A stretch of DNA of 64,000 nucleotides from Tilletia caries (taxonomy: Eukaryota; Basidiomycota; Exobasidiomycetes; Tilletiales; Tilletiaceae): assembly GCA_032718865.1 (NCBI GenBank), contig JALUTQ010000024.1:1101501-1165500 (forward strand), written 5' to 3'. Shown in pieces: positions 21,430 to 32,960 of this stretch (the first letter of the stretch is position 1; each line of letters starts with the position of its first letter). The notes beneath the pieces were generated by a model. That model saw only the letters and a program-made list of their open reading frames with translations, was not told the DNA's origin and ran no database searches. The translations under genes and the position numbers were made by a program.

Positions 21430-22410
21430 GCATCAACCGGCGAAGGATTTCTAGGGTACGGATTGCTCCGTAACCCTTTTTGCGCACAGTAATGTCTTAC
21501 GAATTTTTGCGGAGTGGAAGCCAAAGCCTGATTTTTAACATTCTGAAAGTAAACTAAGTAGTCCACTTTTGGGCTGCTCCGGGGATTTCAATTACTACTC
21601 CACACTGGCAGAGAATAATTTTGGATGAGCTTGCTATATACTTAGCACAATTCTAGTGGAGCACTTCATAATTTTTCAAAGGAGATGTAAACATGCAAAT
21701 GAGATGCATCCGGACATATCTCGATGTCAGTAATAATGCGAGTTTATATATTCCATCTAGGGGTCTTCGTGGGCTTCTGCAGAGGCAAAGACGGCAGAAA
21801 CAAGCGCGTGACTGTTTCCAAAAAATTCGTCATGAGTGCGAGATAGGGAAGTGCAGAGCGAAACAAATTGAATCATTATACGGTGCGAGAGGAACGCACA
21901 TTTGAAACAAGCCTACCGGACTCTATTAACTGCCGAGTTCAGCTTTTTTTAAATTCTGCCATGTCGCTGTGGTGAGTGTCCCATCATGTCAATCGATTTG
22001 CAGAACGCAGCAGAGTAGCAGTGAACTGAAGAGTATAATCAGAGCTTCGCCAATGTGTTGGGAAAAAATGCACTACTGTGCCACCGACCGTGGGCATGAG
22101 GTTCGGCTCGTCGCCATAAGTCAAATCTAGTGAGATCACGATTGAATGCATTTTAGGATTCGGTTTGGGGTGCTATGAGAATGTGCGGTTTATGAGAATA
22201 AATTGCAAGGGGGCGTTCCGGAAGCGTGTCTACCGCTGCGGTGCACCGCGTTGAGCCTTTAGCGGGTCTGAGAAGATTATTGAGGCCGGAATACTGGGGT
22301 CCGGTCCATTCCATCTATAGAGGTTGGCTTCCAAGGACGGCTCCGGAGTAAATCCCTGGAGCACAGGGTCCGGGGTGAGGCTCCGGAAAGCAGGCAACCT
22401 CTGAAAAAGC
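21430..22410. other. No gene seen
   Basis: AT-rich and CGGAGT-containing DNA with only short chance frames. A TGCGGTGCACCGCG palindrome lies near 22235 and CCGGAGT/CTCCGG words near 22290-22390. Confidence 0.5.
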
Positions 22411-22429
22411 GTCGAACAACTAAAAAGTG

Positions 22430-23060
22430 AGATCCTGTCCCAAGCTCCATGTAGATCGTCTCAATCGGTCAAACTGATGCGCAACGTGGGTGTTGAACAG
22501 TTTCTCCGGCGGCCTGTAGCCAAGCGTTTCTGTCGGAGATACAAGCCGGCTGTTGTCCTTTGGGCGAGAGAGGCCGAAGTCGGTGACCTTGCAGACGTGG
22601 TTAGGATACAGCAGAAAGTTGTGTGGCTTCACGACCACCTGGCCGATAAAACCGGCGCATTGTTTCACGTACGTCGGCCCCGCCGAGAACGGCTTTCGGG
22701 GCTGCTTCCCGCCGACGTAGTCGAGGTCTCACAGTGCAGCTTGACGAGGATGTCGTCGCTCGCAAACTTGGCCATGTCCTCGCCCGCGTTTTGGATCAGC
22801 CTGCGCACCGCCTCTACAATCCCAGCGTGGATCTCCGAAGGGTCGAACGAGCCCAGATCGATCGAGCCAGGTTCGGCCTGTGCGAGCACCGGTCCAGGAT
22901 TGTGGATGAGGTCCGCCGCCGTCTTGAGATCGACGCCGTCCAAGAGGACGAGCCGGCGCGTCTTGCGAAGCCAGGGCGAGTTCGTCTCAGAAGCAGCCGG
23001 GGCAGAAGGAACCAGAGGAGTGAGCGAGACCGGGTCGAGTCCCACCGTCGTCGCAGACAG
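22430..23060 (-). pseudogene. Protein kinase remnant
   Basis: The minus strand encodes kinase signatures: a degenerate catalytic loop (VVVKPHNFLL), the DFG motif in VCKVTDFGLSRPKDNS and an APE-like TLGYRPPEKLF (22470-22640). Upstream in another frame is a helical segment FDPSEIHAGIVEAVRRLIQN and DMAKFASDDILVKLHC. The parts are separated by a stop or frameshift near 22740. The 5' side is cut by TATAGTATAC repeat DNA at about 23060, and no C-lobe follows. Confidence 0.65.
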
Positions 23061-23400
23061 TGTTGAACATACTATTGGAGTATGGAGTATTCCTATATAC
23101 TGTAGTATATATACTATTTGCAAAAAACATACTATATACTATCGGGTCCCGGGAGAATTTTTTTTGGAAAACATACTATATACAATTTCAAAATCTGGCG
23201 GAGGTTATAGTATACTATAGTACCAATTTTGGTCCGAGACCCCGAGCACGTCGTCTCAAAGTACTATAGTATACCTATAGTATACTATACTCCCTGAAAA
23301 TTATACTATACTCCTACGATAGTATATGGTAGGACTATAGTATGCATATACTATTACTATAGCACTACTATAGCACTACTACATTATAATGTCTTTGCCT
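23060..23400. repeat. TATAGTATAC-rich block (T3)
   Basis: Dense ACTATAGTATAC words of the same kind as T1/T4 but without a recognisable CAGTGGTGCA terminus. It interrupts the 5' side of the kinase remnant. Confidence 0.6.
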
Positions 23401-23430
23401 GGATTGCGTTTGAGAAGGAAGTATTTAAGC

Positions 23431-23547
23431 AGAGGTCGGCATGAGTATGGGTAAACCTTGGGTATGAGCTGTCAGATACCCAAGTTTCAATACTTGAGTA
23501 TTACTTAAGTAATACTCACCGTACCCAAGATGTACCCAAGAATGTAA
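23431..23547. repeat. CAGAGGTCGG / GTACCCAAG repeat (F2)
   Basis: Starts CAGAGGTCGGCATGAGTA and is filled with TACCCAAG/CTTGGGTA palindromic words. The same start occurs at 29794, and GGTACAGTCTTGGGTATT words are at 29807 and near 36577. It runs directly into the TACTGCAGTA element. Confidence 0.55.
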
Positions 23548-24096
23548 TAGTGGTACCTCTTACTACATACTGTAACCTGTCACAGTAACCTGTTGCAGTA
23601 CTACTTTTTGCTAAAACATACTGTATCCTGTCGGAAAATCTGGGCGGTTTCAAGAAAGGTAATGTATCCTGTTTGGATCCTCCGGCGGGGTCCTGCAGTA
23701 TACTGCAGTATGTAAAAGGAGCGCGATGCTGTTAACCTCCTTTTTGTATGCTGCAGCATACTTGAAGGATACTGGCTTGAGCTACTGGAGTATACTGGAA
23801 CTGTCCTGTAGTATGTTTTTGGACACATCGTCCTGTAAAGTATGATGTGGACATACTGCAGTACTACGCTTCGTATACTTGAATTATGTTTTCTTTGACA
23901 AGTACTACTGCAATAATCCTGCAGTATACTGTCATTAACTGAAAGTTTGACAGTATGTTGACAGTATACTTGAAGGAAACATTCCTACTTTTTCCATACT
24001 GTCGCAGTAGTCAGACCTTCCGGACCAAAAACATACTGTATACTGTAGTATGTTTTGAAAAAATTTCTGGTCCTTCAAGTATACTTCGAAACACTG
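23548..24096. mobile_element. TACTGCAGTA element without cargo (C1)
   Basis: About 550 bp whose left half matches 41726-41972 and right half matches 43021-43332. These are the two arms of the cargo-carrying element, here joined directly. The right terminus reads outward CAGTGTTTCGAAG. Packed with TACTGCAGTA and GTATACT words. No matching 8-bp duplication is seen, so the left end may be recombined with F2. Confidence 0.75.
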
Positions 24097-24129
24097 CTTG
24101 CGGTGCTTGTTGATCTGGGTCGGCACGAA

Positions 24130-24440
24130 GCATTAAGGTTGCACGCGGAGTGCTGCGGGACTTCCGTACTCCGTAGGTCGAATTCGGTAGCACTCCGTGG
24201 GGGTTTGGTCGTGCTCCGTACTCCGCTAGATTTATTTCAGGTGTCCTATGGACTACTTCTACTCCGCAATAAATACATCAGCTTATCAAAACTGCTCCGT
24301 AATGCGTCACGAATTTTTGACCACGATCATCACACTCCGTACACCGTGGAAATTGATGGGGTCAGGTCTTTGGCGTTCCGTGCTCCGCACACAAGGAGTT
24401 CGGAATTTTCGCGGAATTACCGTGCTCCGTATGCTTTCAC
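24130..24440. repeat. CGGAG-type element fragment
   Basis: Starts near TTAAGGTTGCACGCGGAG and contains repeated CTCCGTACTCCG words. It is probably a diverged member of the TAAGG-ended family. Ends and duplication not resolved. Confidence 0.45.
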
Positions 24441-24441
24441 C

Positions 24442-24473
24442 AATAAGATAAGATAAGATAAGATAAGATAAGA
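24442..24473 (+). repeat. (AAGAT)n microsatellite
   Basis: Six consecutive AAGAT units. The following 24480-25090 and 25412-26080 contain only weak frames, none recognised. Confidence 0.9.
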
Positions 24474-25103
24474 CAACATAAGCCCGCTTCGACCCCAAAA
24501 CGATCAAAGCTGTCTTTCTCGAGACCCTCGACCGCGCTCGGTCTTGCTACGTGGTCGAGGCTCGGGAAATTTCCGCCGCCACCAATTCAAAAACGAAATG
24601 TTTGTCCTTCTCATGGTACCCCCTCCGGCTCCTGGATCTCGCGCGCTCAACTAACTCCCCATCTACACCATCATCGATACTTCTCTATTCCTTCTGCCTC
24701 AGCTTGTTTACCATTGTCCTGCTTATCAGCTTCATTCTCTGTGCTGCTATGCTACGCCTCTTTCATGCTCCCCTACCTGTCGCTCTTCTGTCTCTTGCGA
24801 CCAACCCTTTTACGTCCCAATATGCTTCCCTAGCCTCCTCTATACCTCTCATCTCCGTGTCTATGCCAGAATCTGACCACCACATGCCCTCAACCCATTA
24901 TTTCAGCTGGTATCAATGCGCAGGTTAGCTTGTTCACCTTGTTCAACCCTGCTTCCCTATTCCAAGTATCTCACTGATGATCTCGTCGCCATGTTCTCAT
25001 CTTTGATGTAGTCTCCCTCGAGATTTGGCTGAGAGCCAGCGAGCAGGCGGCCCAGACAAACGGCATTGTTCGGCGAAAATTTGGTGCTGAATGTGAACCT
25101 CAC

Positions 25104-25412
25104 GTGACCCACGGAGTGCTACGGAGAGCAGAATTTCCGCAAAAGACTCAAGGACATTTCCGTGCTCCGTCCGCTGTAGTGCCACATATCATTCTGAACT
25201 CCGGACTCCGCCATTGGGTTGGCTTCTCATTTTTGACAGCTCCCGCACTCCGCCAGCTATATTTGCGGTAATTACGTGCTCCGTTCTTGAAATCAAAATT
25301 GCAGAAATCTTCAAAAACCTGCTCCGTACTCCGCATCTTTACGGAATTTCGGCGCAGTGTCACGGAATTCCGTGCAAGCTCGCCCCGCAGTCTATTCCGT
25401 GTGCAGCCTTAC
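25104..25412. repeat. CGGAG-type element fragment
   Basis: CGGAGTGC/CTCCGTAC words. The right end GTGTGCAGCCTTA reads outward TAAGGCTGCACAC. No left terminus found. It borders a short minus-strand frame (25412-25660) of unknown meaning. Confidence 0.45.
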
Positions 25413-26249
25413 CAAGCGTGGTAGGGCGTCTTGCGGTGGTGGAGGATGTATAACCCCTGCGGCAACCGGGCGCGGGAGTCGTCGGCTTAGATTTCTTCGC
25501 TGAGGCGATAACCTGCGCTGGTCCCCTCTCTTCGACAACCAGGGCCGCTCTCCTCGGCGTTTTCGACCTCCCCCATCGCGACATCGGTGTCGTTGCCCGC
25601 TGTCGTTTTCAGCTCGCACAATTGTCACCGGCGCCAAAGGGGCATATAGTTTATGCATTGGGAAAGAATCGAAGCAGAAAAAGACTCGTTCAAGGAGTCG
25701 TACGGAGGTGTGGGTACACGACTTGGGTCATTGCGTGCTGCCTGACTGGCCTTCTGCAGGCGAGGGGTCCAGCCTTCAACCCGGGCAGTGCGGGTAAAGC
25801 ATGCGCCGCACTTCAGCCCTGTGCCTGTTCCTGGCGCCTGGTGACTGGGCTAGTGCCGGGGTGCGTGAGTTCACTCATCCACACTGCTCTAAATAGCTGA
25901 AATTAGAGCTCTCAACTGGAAATGATCTGCAGGAGTCTAATTTAGCGTGATCTGCAGTTTCAAGAATCTCTGGGATCGGGCTACCCCACAGTCTTCCCTC
26001 TGACAGCTCCTTCAAGGCTCCAGCATTCCCCTGTGTCGCCAGCGAGGATCAGGCGTCCCCTGGCTGACTGCTCGCTGTCTCTTAGAAATGGTAAATAAAT
26101 AATGACAGCAGGGCAGTAAAAAAAACTGAAGATTGCGCTGGGAGAAGTCGTTCTGATGTCAGGATATAAGGCGGGATGGAGCCCACTGAAAGTTCCAAAT
26201 CCCCCTCGTTCCCTTCGAGTTCTTCATCAACCACTTTCCTTCCGACGAC

Positions 26250-27190
26250 ATGAGGATTCGAATCGATTGCTCGACTACATTTCATTCTTTGCAGGCCCAC
26301 CTTGACGGTTTGGGAAACGCAGGTAAGTTTTTCTTTTTTTCTTTTTTTTTTTCTTTTTTTTTTTTTTGCCTCTGCACTGTTTCTAACCCTACAATTATGT
26401 ACAGACCATTGGTAATGCCCTCACGGCAATTGCCTTGAGCGCTTCCCGACGCACCAAGGGCTCGCCGTCCACCTTCGCACGTGTCAAGCTCCCTGCATCG
26501 TTCGACAAGAGGACAACCTGTGGGCCTCCGACAACCAAAACAACAACGTTCCGTTCCGTCCTGTGACTTCATCCCCAGCCCTTGCCCTCCCAGGACCGGT
26601 AGCAGCGGTAGGCGATGTCGCCCGCCGACTCCTCCCAAGCTTGCTGGGGATCAGAGCCCGCATTCCGGTTGGCCTTCCGCGGCCCCAGCGGGCCCGGGCT
26701 CTTCTTCCGGTGGCTGTCTTGGTGCTCGCCCTGGCCACCGGAGTCGTGGTCATGCTTGCTCGCACACTCGCTCAAGACGTCCGACGGGAGATCGATTATG
26801 AAGCTAACAGTGAGTGTCTCCTTCGATTGCATTCTACTGGTAGTCTGCTACCTTACTGATATAGTTCCTTATCTCAGTTGCTCGGCAGACCAAAGAGATG
26901 TGCAGCTTTAAAACAGGCCAAATCACCCTTCCTCCCCCCACGATCCAACATCCGATCGTCTTTGCTGTCCTCCGACGGGTCAGCCACCAGCTGACCCTCA
27001 GCTTTGGCATTACCAACTACCAGCATTGTGAGTCCTTCCGCCTCGCTTCTTAGCTGAACTTTCTACACTGACAGTCGAGAGATCTTTTTCTCTTCCAGAC
27101 TTTGTTCACCACGATCTACATTTCCACCCTGGTTTTCATCTTCCAGGTCCTCCTGGTCTGTCGTTCCTTTTTTCTGTCCCCTTCCCTCGC
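26250..27190 (+). other. Possible exons of a decayed membrane protein gene
   Basis: Several plus-strand stretches look protein-like and are separated by GT..AG signals. They are TIGNALTAIALSASRRTKGS after a T-rich intron ending near 26402; a hydrophobic segment ALLPVAVLVLALATGVVVML (about 26698-26757); TKEMCSFKTGQITLPPPTIQ (26900); and TLFTTIYISTLVFIFQ (27101-27150). Frames do not join cleanly and no family is recognised, so this may be chance or an old gene. Confidence 0.25.
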
Positions 27191-27980
27191 TCGTATCCTC
27201 AGTCCACGATGAGTTACTAATTTTGATTAATGTGACCTGATCCTTTGATTGGCATCGAGGGTAGTAGCGAGCAACGAGCGAGACAGGCTGGACAACGCTC
27301 CACGATCCGTCTGCACGAGGAAGATGATGACTTTGCGTGGGAATGCAGGAGTCACGACAGAAGCGAGCAAAGCAGTGACAATTGTTGTAGTCTTGTAGAG
27401 AGAATACAAGCACAATTGATTGAGTGATTATGTGGGGGAAACATTCGACGCTGTGCAAGGAGGGAAGAGGGAGCGAAAAAAAGACGCGTAGGGGGGTCGG
27501 TGTCGGTACTCATGTGCTACATACTAAAGCAGGCTTGAATTAAAAACGTCTTCAGGAATCCTGCAAGCTAGGTGTCATACGCTCGGAAGAGTGAGGAATC
27601 CGAGTCCGCAGCCACCATTCGATATTCGAAACTCCCTCTCGCTCTCCTCCCGGCTCCCCGTGACCCCATTCCTGTTTTGATCTCATTTCCCAACCGCTTC
27701 TCTCATTTTTCTCCTCTCTTTACTACCTTCTCAATCTACTGGTTTTCGGGACTCAGGTCGTCGCCGGCTTCATCTGCTGGGATCATGGCACGCGCCATTG
27801 TTGTCTCCCAGCTTATGAGATGTTTGTCACTCCTTCCCTTTTCTTCCCTGACCTGACTCTCGAATCGGCCGAGCATGAGCCATGATCCACATGTTCAGGC
27901 AGTGACACTAAACGCCGTTTCTGTACGGTCCTTCCTTCAGGTCCTCCTCTCGAGTCTCGACAGCAACTACATGCGCCAAA

Positions 27981-28190
27981 GTGATGGGGTTTGACCTTGC
28001 GGATGCGTACCAGCAGGTATCCAACCTCCCAGAATAGCGCCGTCAATTTTTGTTCGCGGTGAATGGGAAGTTCTTTGTGTGGGTGGTTGGCAGATTTGGC
28101 ATAGAAATAGTGTGGGCCGTTTTCGGACAGTTTTTCAACGTCGACGGACCGAGCGGGCGCATTGGGTCGACGAGAAGAGTATTGACTTTA
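27981..28190 (+). pseudogene. Reverse transcriptase fragment (DIRS-like)
   Basis: One frame reads GFDLADAYQQV, then a TAG, then RRQFLFAVNGKFFVWVVGRF and FGQFF. This matches the RT core around the first catalytic aspartate (D-x-x-D-A-Y) and the following FG motif, in a style resembling basidiomycete DIRS or related elements. No YxDD motif or other domain is nearby. Short and broken. Confidence 0.45.
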
Positions 28191-28475
28191 GGTAGGATGT
28201 CGGCGGTCCTAGAGCGCGGACTGAGATATCGAAGTGGGCCACTTCGCTAACTAGGTCCACCATGCTTGTGCCTAGAATCTTCATAGAGAAAACTTAGAGA
28301 ATTGAGAGCGCCGATGTATGTTTATGACACGGACGTCGGACACACAGGCGAATTTAGAGAAGATTTGAAGAGGTTTTGAAGGAGTTCATCTGAGGGGTAG
28401 TGCAACATTCCTCTCGGCCGTAATAATTAAACGGGCAGATATTAACACATACCAAAGTCTGGGGAAAGATACAAC

Positions 28476-29711
28476 CAGTGGTGCATATTATACTATAGTA
28501 TGTCACTTTTGAAGCAAATTATACCATAGTATATAGTATGTTTTTTGATTTTGAGCCACTTACTATCCATAGTATGCAAAAAGTATATACTCTCTACTAA
28601 CAGTATACTATAGTATGTGGGGCATAATCTAAGACACTCGAAGTGTACTATGTCAGTACACCTAATTCTTATAGTGCAGCTTCGAGAATTCCCACCGCGA
28701 TCCTTCACACCACTCCCACTCCTCTTTTCACACCTCAACACCTCAAAAAAATTCGCTCATGTAACGCCATCGTTTCAGACCTTTCCAGCGCATGTTCTTT
28801 GACTCGATTCGAACACCTGTAGCGGAAGTTATGGTGTTTGAACAGGTTTTGGTGTGTCAAAATGGGCACGCCCGAGGCACTAGAGCTGTCAAAATTGTCA
28901 AAATTGTGTTACAAACTTTGAGAGCATGCTGCTCCTCAGCATCGCAACGTATCGGCTCGCTCAAAGCTGCTGCCGGTGCGCATGTCCATTGTCATCAGTT
29001 CATTGAAATCTGTACTTGTCTACGTCAGGCGAGGCCTGGAAGCAATAACTTCATTGTGCGGTCGGTGTGCTGCGCTGACTGCAGTTGAATGACATGTGCT
29101 TAGACTTCAGACGCTGCTTTGAGCGAGATGACCACATCGTCACAAAAGGTCTCATAGAATACATCAACATGAGCAGTCCCGCGCGGCCGCAGGCAATAAC
29201 ATAATCACTTTATATAATTACGATTTCCGGTAGAATTGTGCCTTAGTATGACACTAAAAGTGTATTATAAGATAGAGCTAGTATGTCTGCATAACATATA
29301 TAATGCACTAGAAGTATACAATAGCACACAAATACTATGCTTTAGTATACAACAAGCTCTTTGCAATGATCCTAGATACATCCTATTGCGGATGTTTCGA
29401 GGATACTCTTTTTATACTACTCTGAAAGTATAATATAGTGTAAAAGAGGATACATCCAGTATACTGTTTGAATACTATAGTACACTTGTATGCTACAGTA
29501 GGATAGTTCTAGTATGGTTTTCCGCAAGTGAGGGAAATCATACTGTTAACTATAGTCATACTCTATTACCGCCGTCAAAACCAAATAGGATGTAGTATGA
29601 CAATCGAAAAAATGCCGGCAATTCGCGGCATACTATAGTATATTACTCAAATCGTATATACTATTTAGTATACTATCGTAGTATACTATTGATAGTATGT
29701 TGCACCACTGC
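28476..29711 (+). mobile_element. TATAGTATAC element with unique internal segment (T4)
   Basis: A 1236-bp element. Left end CAGTGGTGCATATTATAC and right end (outward) CAGTGGTGCAACATAC form a 10-bp inverted repeat. The outer arms (about 28476-28625 and 29220-29711) are full of TATAGTATAC words. Between them lies about 600 bp of ordinary-composition DNA with a 98-codon plus-strand frame (28792-29088, containing TLRACCSSASQRIGSLKAAA) of unknown identity. The flanking 8-mers (GATACAAC and CTTACAGT) do not match, so an intact duplication is absent. Confidence 0.65.
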
Positions 29712-29793
29712 TTACAGTGCGAACTTATAGCTACTTACAGTTACTTGCAGTTACTCAAAGTTGCTCACAGTGCGCACAGTAACTAATTACAAT

Positions 29794-29885
29794 CAGAGGT
29801 CGGAATGGGTACAGTCTTGGGTATTTGACCAACGATACTGTACTCTTGGGTACAAGAACTTTTTCCAACGAGATCGATAAAAATA
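29794..29885. repeat. CAGAGGTCGG / GTACCCAAG repeat (F1)
   Basis: Begins CAGAGGTCGGAATGGGTAC and shares GTACAGTCTTGGGTATT and ACCAACGATACTGTACTC with 36577-36657. It ends within a few bases of the stop codon of the adjacent gene. Confidence 0.6.
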
Positions 29886-30325
29886 CTAGATGTGAGAGCT
29901 TGGAGTATCCGTCGATGCTTTCGAAGGATGGGCTCCGTCCAACGGCCACGTATCTTGAGAAGGTGCACCAGCCAAAGTCTCCCACCAGCCTTTGACTTGA
30001 GGATCGCGAATCTTGGGCTACGCGAGGAGTGAAGTAAACGCATTAGAATTTATATGGCCAACAATTCGGAGAGGATGTATGGGAACCCACTTACTATCTG
30101 ATTCAAGGCGGGGATGGGCTGGCCTTTTTCCTGAGAGCTCTTCACTTGCTTCCCATAGTCAGTAGTAAAGGCTCTCCAAGTGTTTGCCTCCGTCGAAGGA
30201 ACATCGAGCTGGGAAAGCTGATTGCTGAGACCGGGCTCATTCAAGTCGCCCCACACAAACTGACTGAAGAGATCAAAGCAGATCTCGTCATTGTTGGGAG
30301 CTTGGGAATATAGTGAAAGGGTCAT
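29886..30325 (-). CDS. Small two-exon gene of unknown function
   Basis: ATG at 30325 (MTLSLYSQAPNNDEICFDLF). Exon 1 is 30095-30325 and exon 2 is 29886-30017, with a 77-bp intron (GTAAGT..TAG) in phase 0. The product is 120 residues: an N-terminal half with QFVWGDLNEPGLSNQLSQLD, and a C-terminal half reading IRDPQVKGWWETLAGAPSQD then SKASTDTPSSHI. The frame is clean on both sides of the intron, which supports a real or recently active gene. No signal peptide, membrane segment or known domain is seen. Confidence 0.65.
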
Positions 30326-30697
30326 GGTTGGGTACTTGGGTTCTTGGCTTGAGGAAGAGAGTAAGAATTCAAAGTGGATGGGATGATGATAGGAAGTGAG
30401 ATGAGTGTTGTCCTGAGCTGAGTCCTGTATTTTTGTGAGCTTGAGGTATTGAGTAAGATATCACGTGACACGTCATCAAACTGTAGCCATAAGTGACCGA
30501 GAATTTTCACTGTAGCCACAGCTTTTCACTGGCAACTCCAACAGTCACAGAATATTCTCACTGCTCTATCACTATAGCTGGGGGGCCACTAGATAAACTC
30601 GATCCTTCTACTTGACCACATTACATGTTCAAACCTCGAACTACGTTCACAATCCCACAATCCTGAATCCCCACTCATCAGTCAGCAGGCATCAACA

Positions 30698-31970
30698 ATG
30701 AGTCGTGCAAATACAGCCAGCACTCCCCCTGATATTGAGTGCCCAGTCATATCGCCGTTCACTTTACATTCCCTGAGGTAAGCTCAAGACGTCCGTAGTC
30801 CAGGTCAAAGGCTACGGTGGCCAAGTCCTCAATACGACTTCTCCAAGGTTACGCTCGGCTATTTGAGCAGCCTACCCCCCCTACAGCACCCGGTAGCTGC
30901 TTGGTGCGCGCACAGCTTCGTCCGGGTCGCAGCAACTCCAAATTGGTTGATACGCGAGGATGCGGTCCCTACGGCCCTTTGGGCGAGCTGATCATTGTCG
31001 CAGCGCTTAACCGCCGCGCAAGAAGTCTCGGCTTGCAAGACTTCGCGGTGGACGCCCTAGTCCTTTCCCTCCTGCCTGAGCTGGATGCATATCTTCTCGC
31101 CGTCGACTCGGGCTGTCCCATCGATGAAGCTAGGCAGCACGTTATGGATGGTGCAGCATATGGCCGCTTGACGTTCCCCGTAACCGGCACTGCACTGGCG
31201 ATGCTCTTTCCTGGTCTTCGTACTGTGACACAGCTAGAGAAAGACTCAATCAGCAATCAAGTAGCCTCGCTCAAGAAGGAACGAGACGTAGCGGTGGCTG
31301 CAATCAAGACCGAGCAACGAAAGGCGACTTCGAAGATCAACAGCCTGCAACTCTTACGACAAGACGCCATCTCGCTTCTTGCCGATGTAAAGCAGGACTG
31401 GGACGACTCTATCAAACAGCTCGAGGTAGAGCGAAAAGACTTTTCTTCCAAACTTGCTGCTCTCGAAAAGGAACGAGACCAAGCGGCTTCTCGTGCACAG
31501 TGCTTGGGTAAGGACTTGAATGAATTGACCTCACAGACAGCCCTCCTCATCAAGGAAAGAGACAAGGCCATTTCCCCAGCTGAAGTGCTTACAAAGAGAC
31601 AAGAACGAGCTCAATACACATTTCGCTGTCATGAAGACCGACTACAACGCGGCTCTCGCACAAATTGCTATCCTGAAGAAGGCTCAAGCCGACACGGAGT
31701 CACGTACACAGGAGCTGCGAGCAGACAGCGACAGGCTGGTTACTTTGCAGCACCAGGTAGAGGAGCAGCTCAGCGCGCTGTAAACGATATAGAGGGATGC
31801 AGTGGCGCACATTGACACTGTCGAGGGTCAGCTGAGCACCTTGGCGACCCAAAAGGACTCCCTCGCGCTCTCAGGGGAAGGCGCAGATTCTGATGTCGCT
31901 CTGGACGATTTCCGTTCGAAATGGAACGCCGGTTTGTCGTCCGCGAAGCGTACAGGTCAAAAACGTGCTT
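30698..31970 (+). pseudogene. Coiled-coil protein gene, broken
   Basis: An upstream ATG at 30698 (MSRANTASTPPDIECPVISP) lies in another frame. The main frame starts around 30817 with IRLLQGYARLFEQPTPPTAP, then GPYGPLGELIIVAALNRRAR and VDALVLSLLPELDAYLLAVD. From about residue 140 it is a long heptad coiled coil (VASLKKERDVAVAAI, DWDDSIKQLEVERKDFSSKL). Near 31600 the coiled coil continues in a different frame (MKTDYNAALAQIAILKKAQA, VTLQHQVEEQLSAL). It then meets TAA and TAG stops, and coiled-coil-like sequence resumes (DTVEGQLSTLATQKDSLALS) to about 31970. The decay is within a formerly longer protein. Family not identified. Confidence 0.55.
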
Positions 31971-32579
31971 TACAGTACCCTTCATTAGCGGAACCGGCCA
32001 ACAAGCAGCCCGCGCGAGAGGTTCGGCAGAGCAATGCAGAGATTCCCGCTGGTAGACGCCATCCGCCATTCCGGCTCGCTGCCATCGTCGGGCGCCATGG
32101 AGCTCCCCAGCACTTACTTGGGTGGGACAAGCCGTTGCTTCCCGCAAACGATTAACGAAGCATATTCTTGGATCAGAGACGGGGTTTCTACCCGCATGGA
32201 ATGCGTTTGGGTCACGGAGCTCATGGTCAAGTATGGCGCGCTCAGGACGAGCTCAAAAGATGTCTCGTCGCCAGCAAAACGGCCACGCTCTTGCAATCTC
32301 CAAGACTTCTAGTGATTTCTCTTCTTTGCCTTTGATCTTCACCGACTCTCGCGTCCCTCGTCGTACCGCTTCCGACACCACTCCTCACTCCTCCCTCGTG
32401 TCTCAGACACCTCTACTCTTCGCCTTCGTCCCTCAGCACCACCTACGAGGCCTCTCTCTTCTTTCTTCTCTTTCTCGCTTCCAGCTTCACACACCCTTCC
32501 TATCTCTCACTCCCCCTCTCTTCGACCTCGAGAGTCTGGTTCGTAATACCCCCCCCCCCCAGGAAGCCCTAAGTTAAAA

Positions 32580-32960
32580 AGCGGATCAGGCACGAGTCAT
32601 CAAAGTTAACAACCCGCGGTTGGAGGCTTGTATGGCTCGTTGGGTGGAACAGATGCTCTCCGTCAAAGACGCAACTTTTGCTCTTAGCGGACCCATCTTG
32701 CGGACCAAGGCTAAAGCCGCTCGATTTTTCCCGTCTTCTAGGAATAGGAACGGAAGATTTCAATGCATCCCAAGGGTGGTTGGACAAATTCAAAGGGAGG
32801 AATGGGCTTAAACAACGCAACTTTGAGGGGGAAGCAGCTTCAGCTCCCCTTAACACTTTGCCTGCAGAGCGCCATACTCTTAAAGAACTCCTTAAACAGC
32901 ACAAGCCCTCAAATGTGTTTGACGCAATGAGACTGGACTATTTTGTGATAGAGAAAAAGG
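32580..32960 (+). pseudogene. Pogo-type (CENP-B HTH / DDE) transposase fragment
   Basis: NPRLEACMARWVEQM and SGPILRTKAKAARF match the CENP-B-like helix-turn-helix of pogo/Tc5 transposases. After a frameshift near 32735 come SRLLGIGTEDFNASQGWLDK, FKGRNGLKQRNFEGEAASAP and PAERHTLKELLKQHKPSNVF. The next bases encode the start of the catalytic region, where the expected D-E-T-G-L is disrupted by a one-base loss near 32927 (NETGLF remains in a shifted frame). Everything after is simple GGGACAAGCAGTGCGGGTG-like repeats, so the catalytic domain is missing. Confidence 0.65.

Noticed and set aside
28468..29719. 8-bp duplication around T4
   Set aside because: GATACAAC and CTTACAGT differ; no shifted match was found either.
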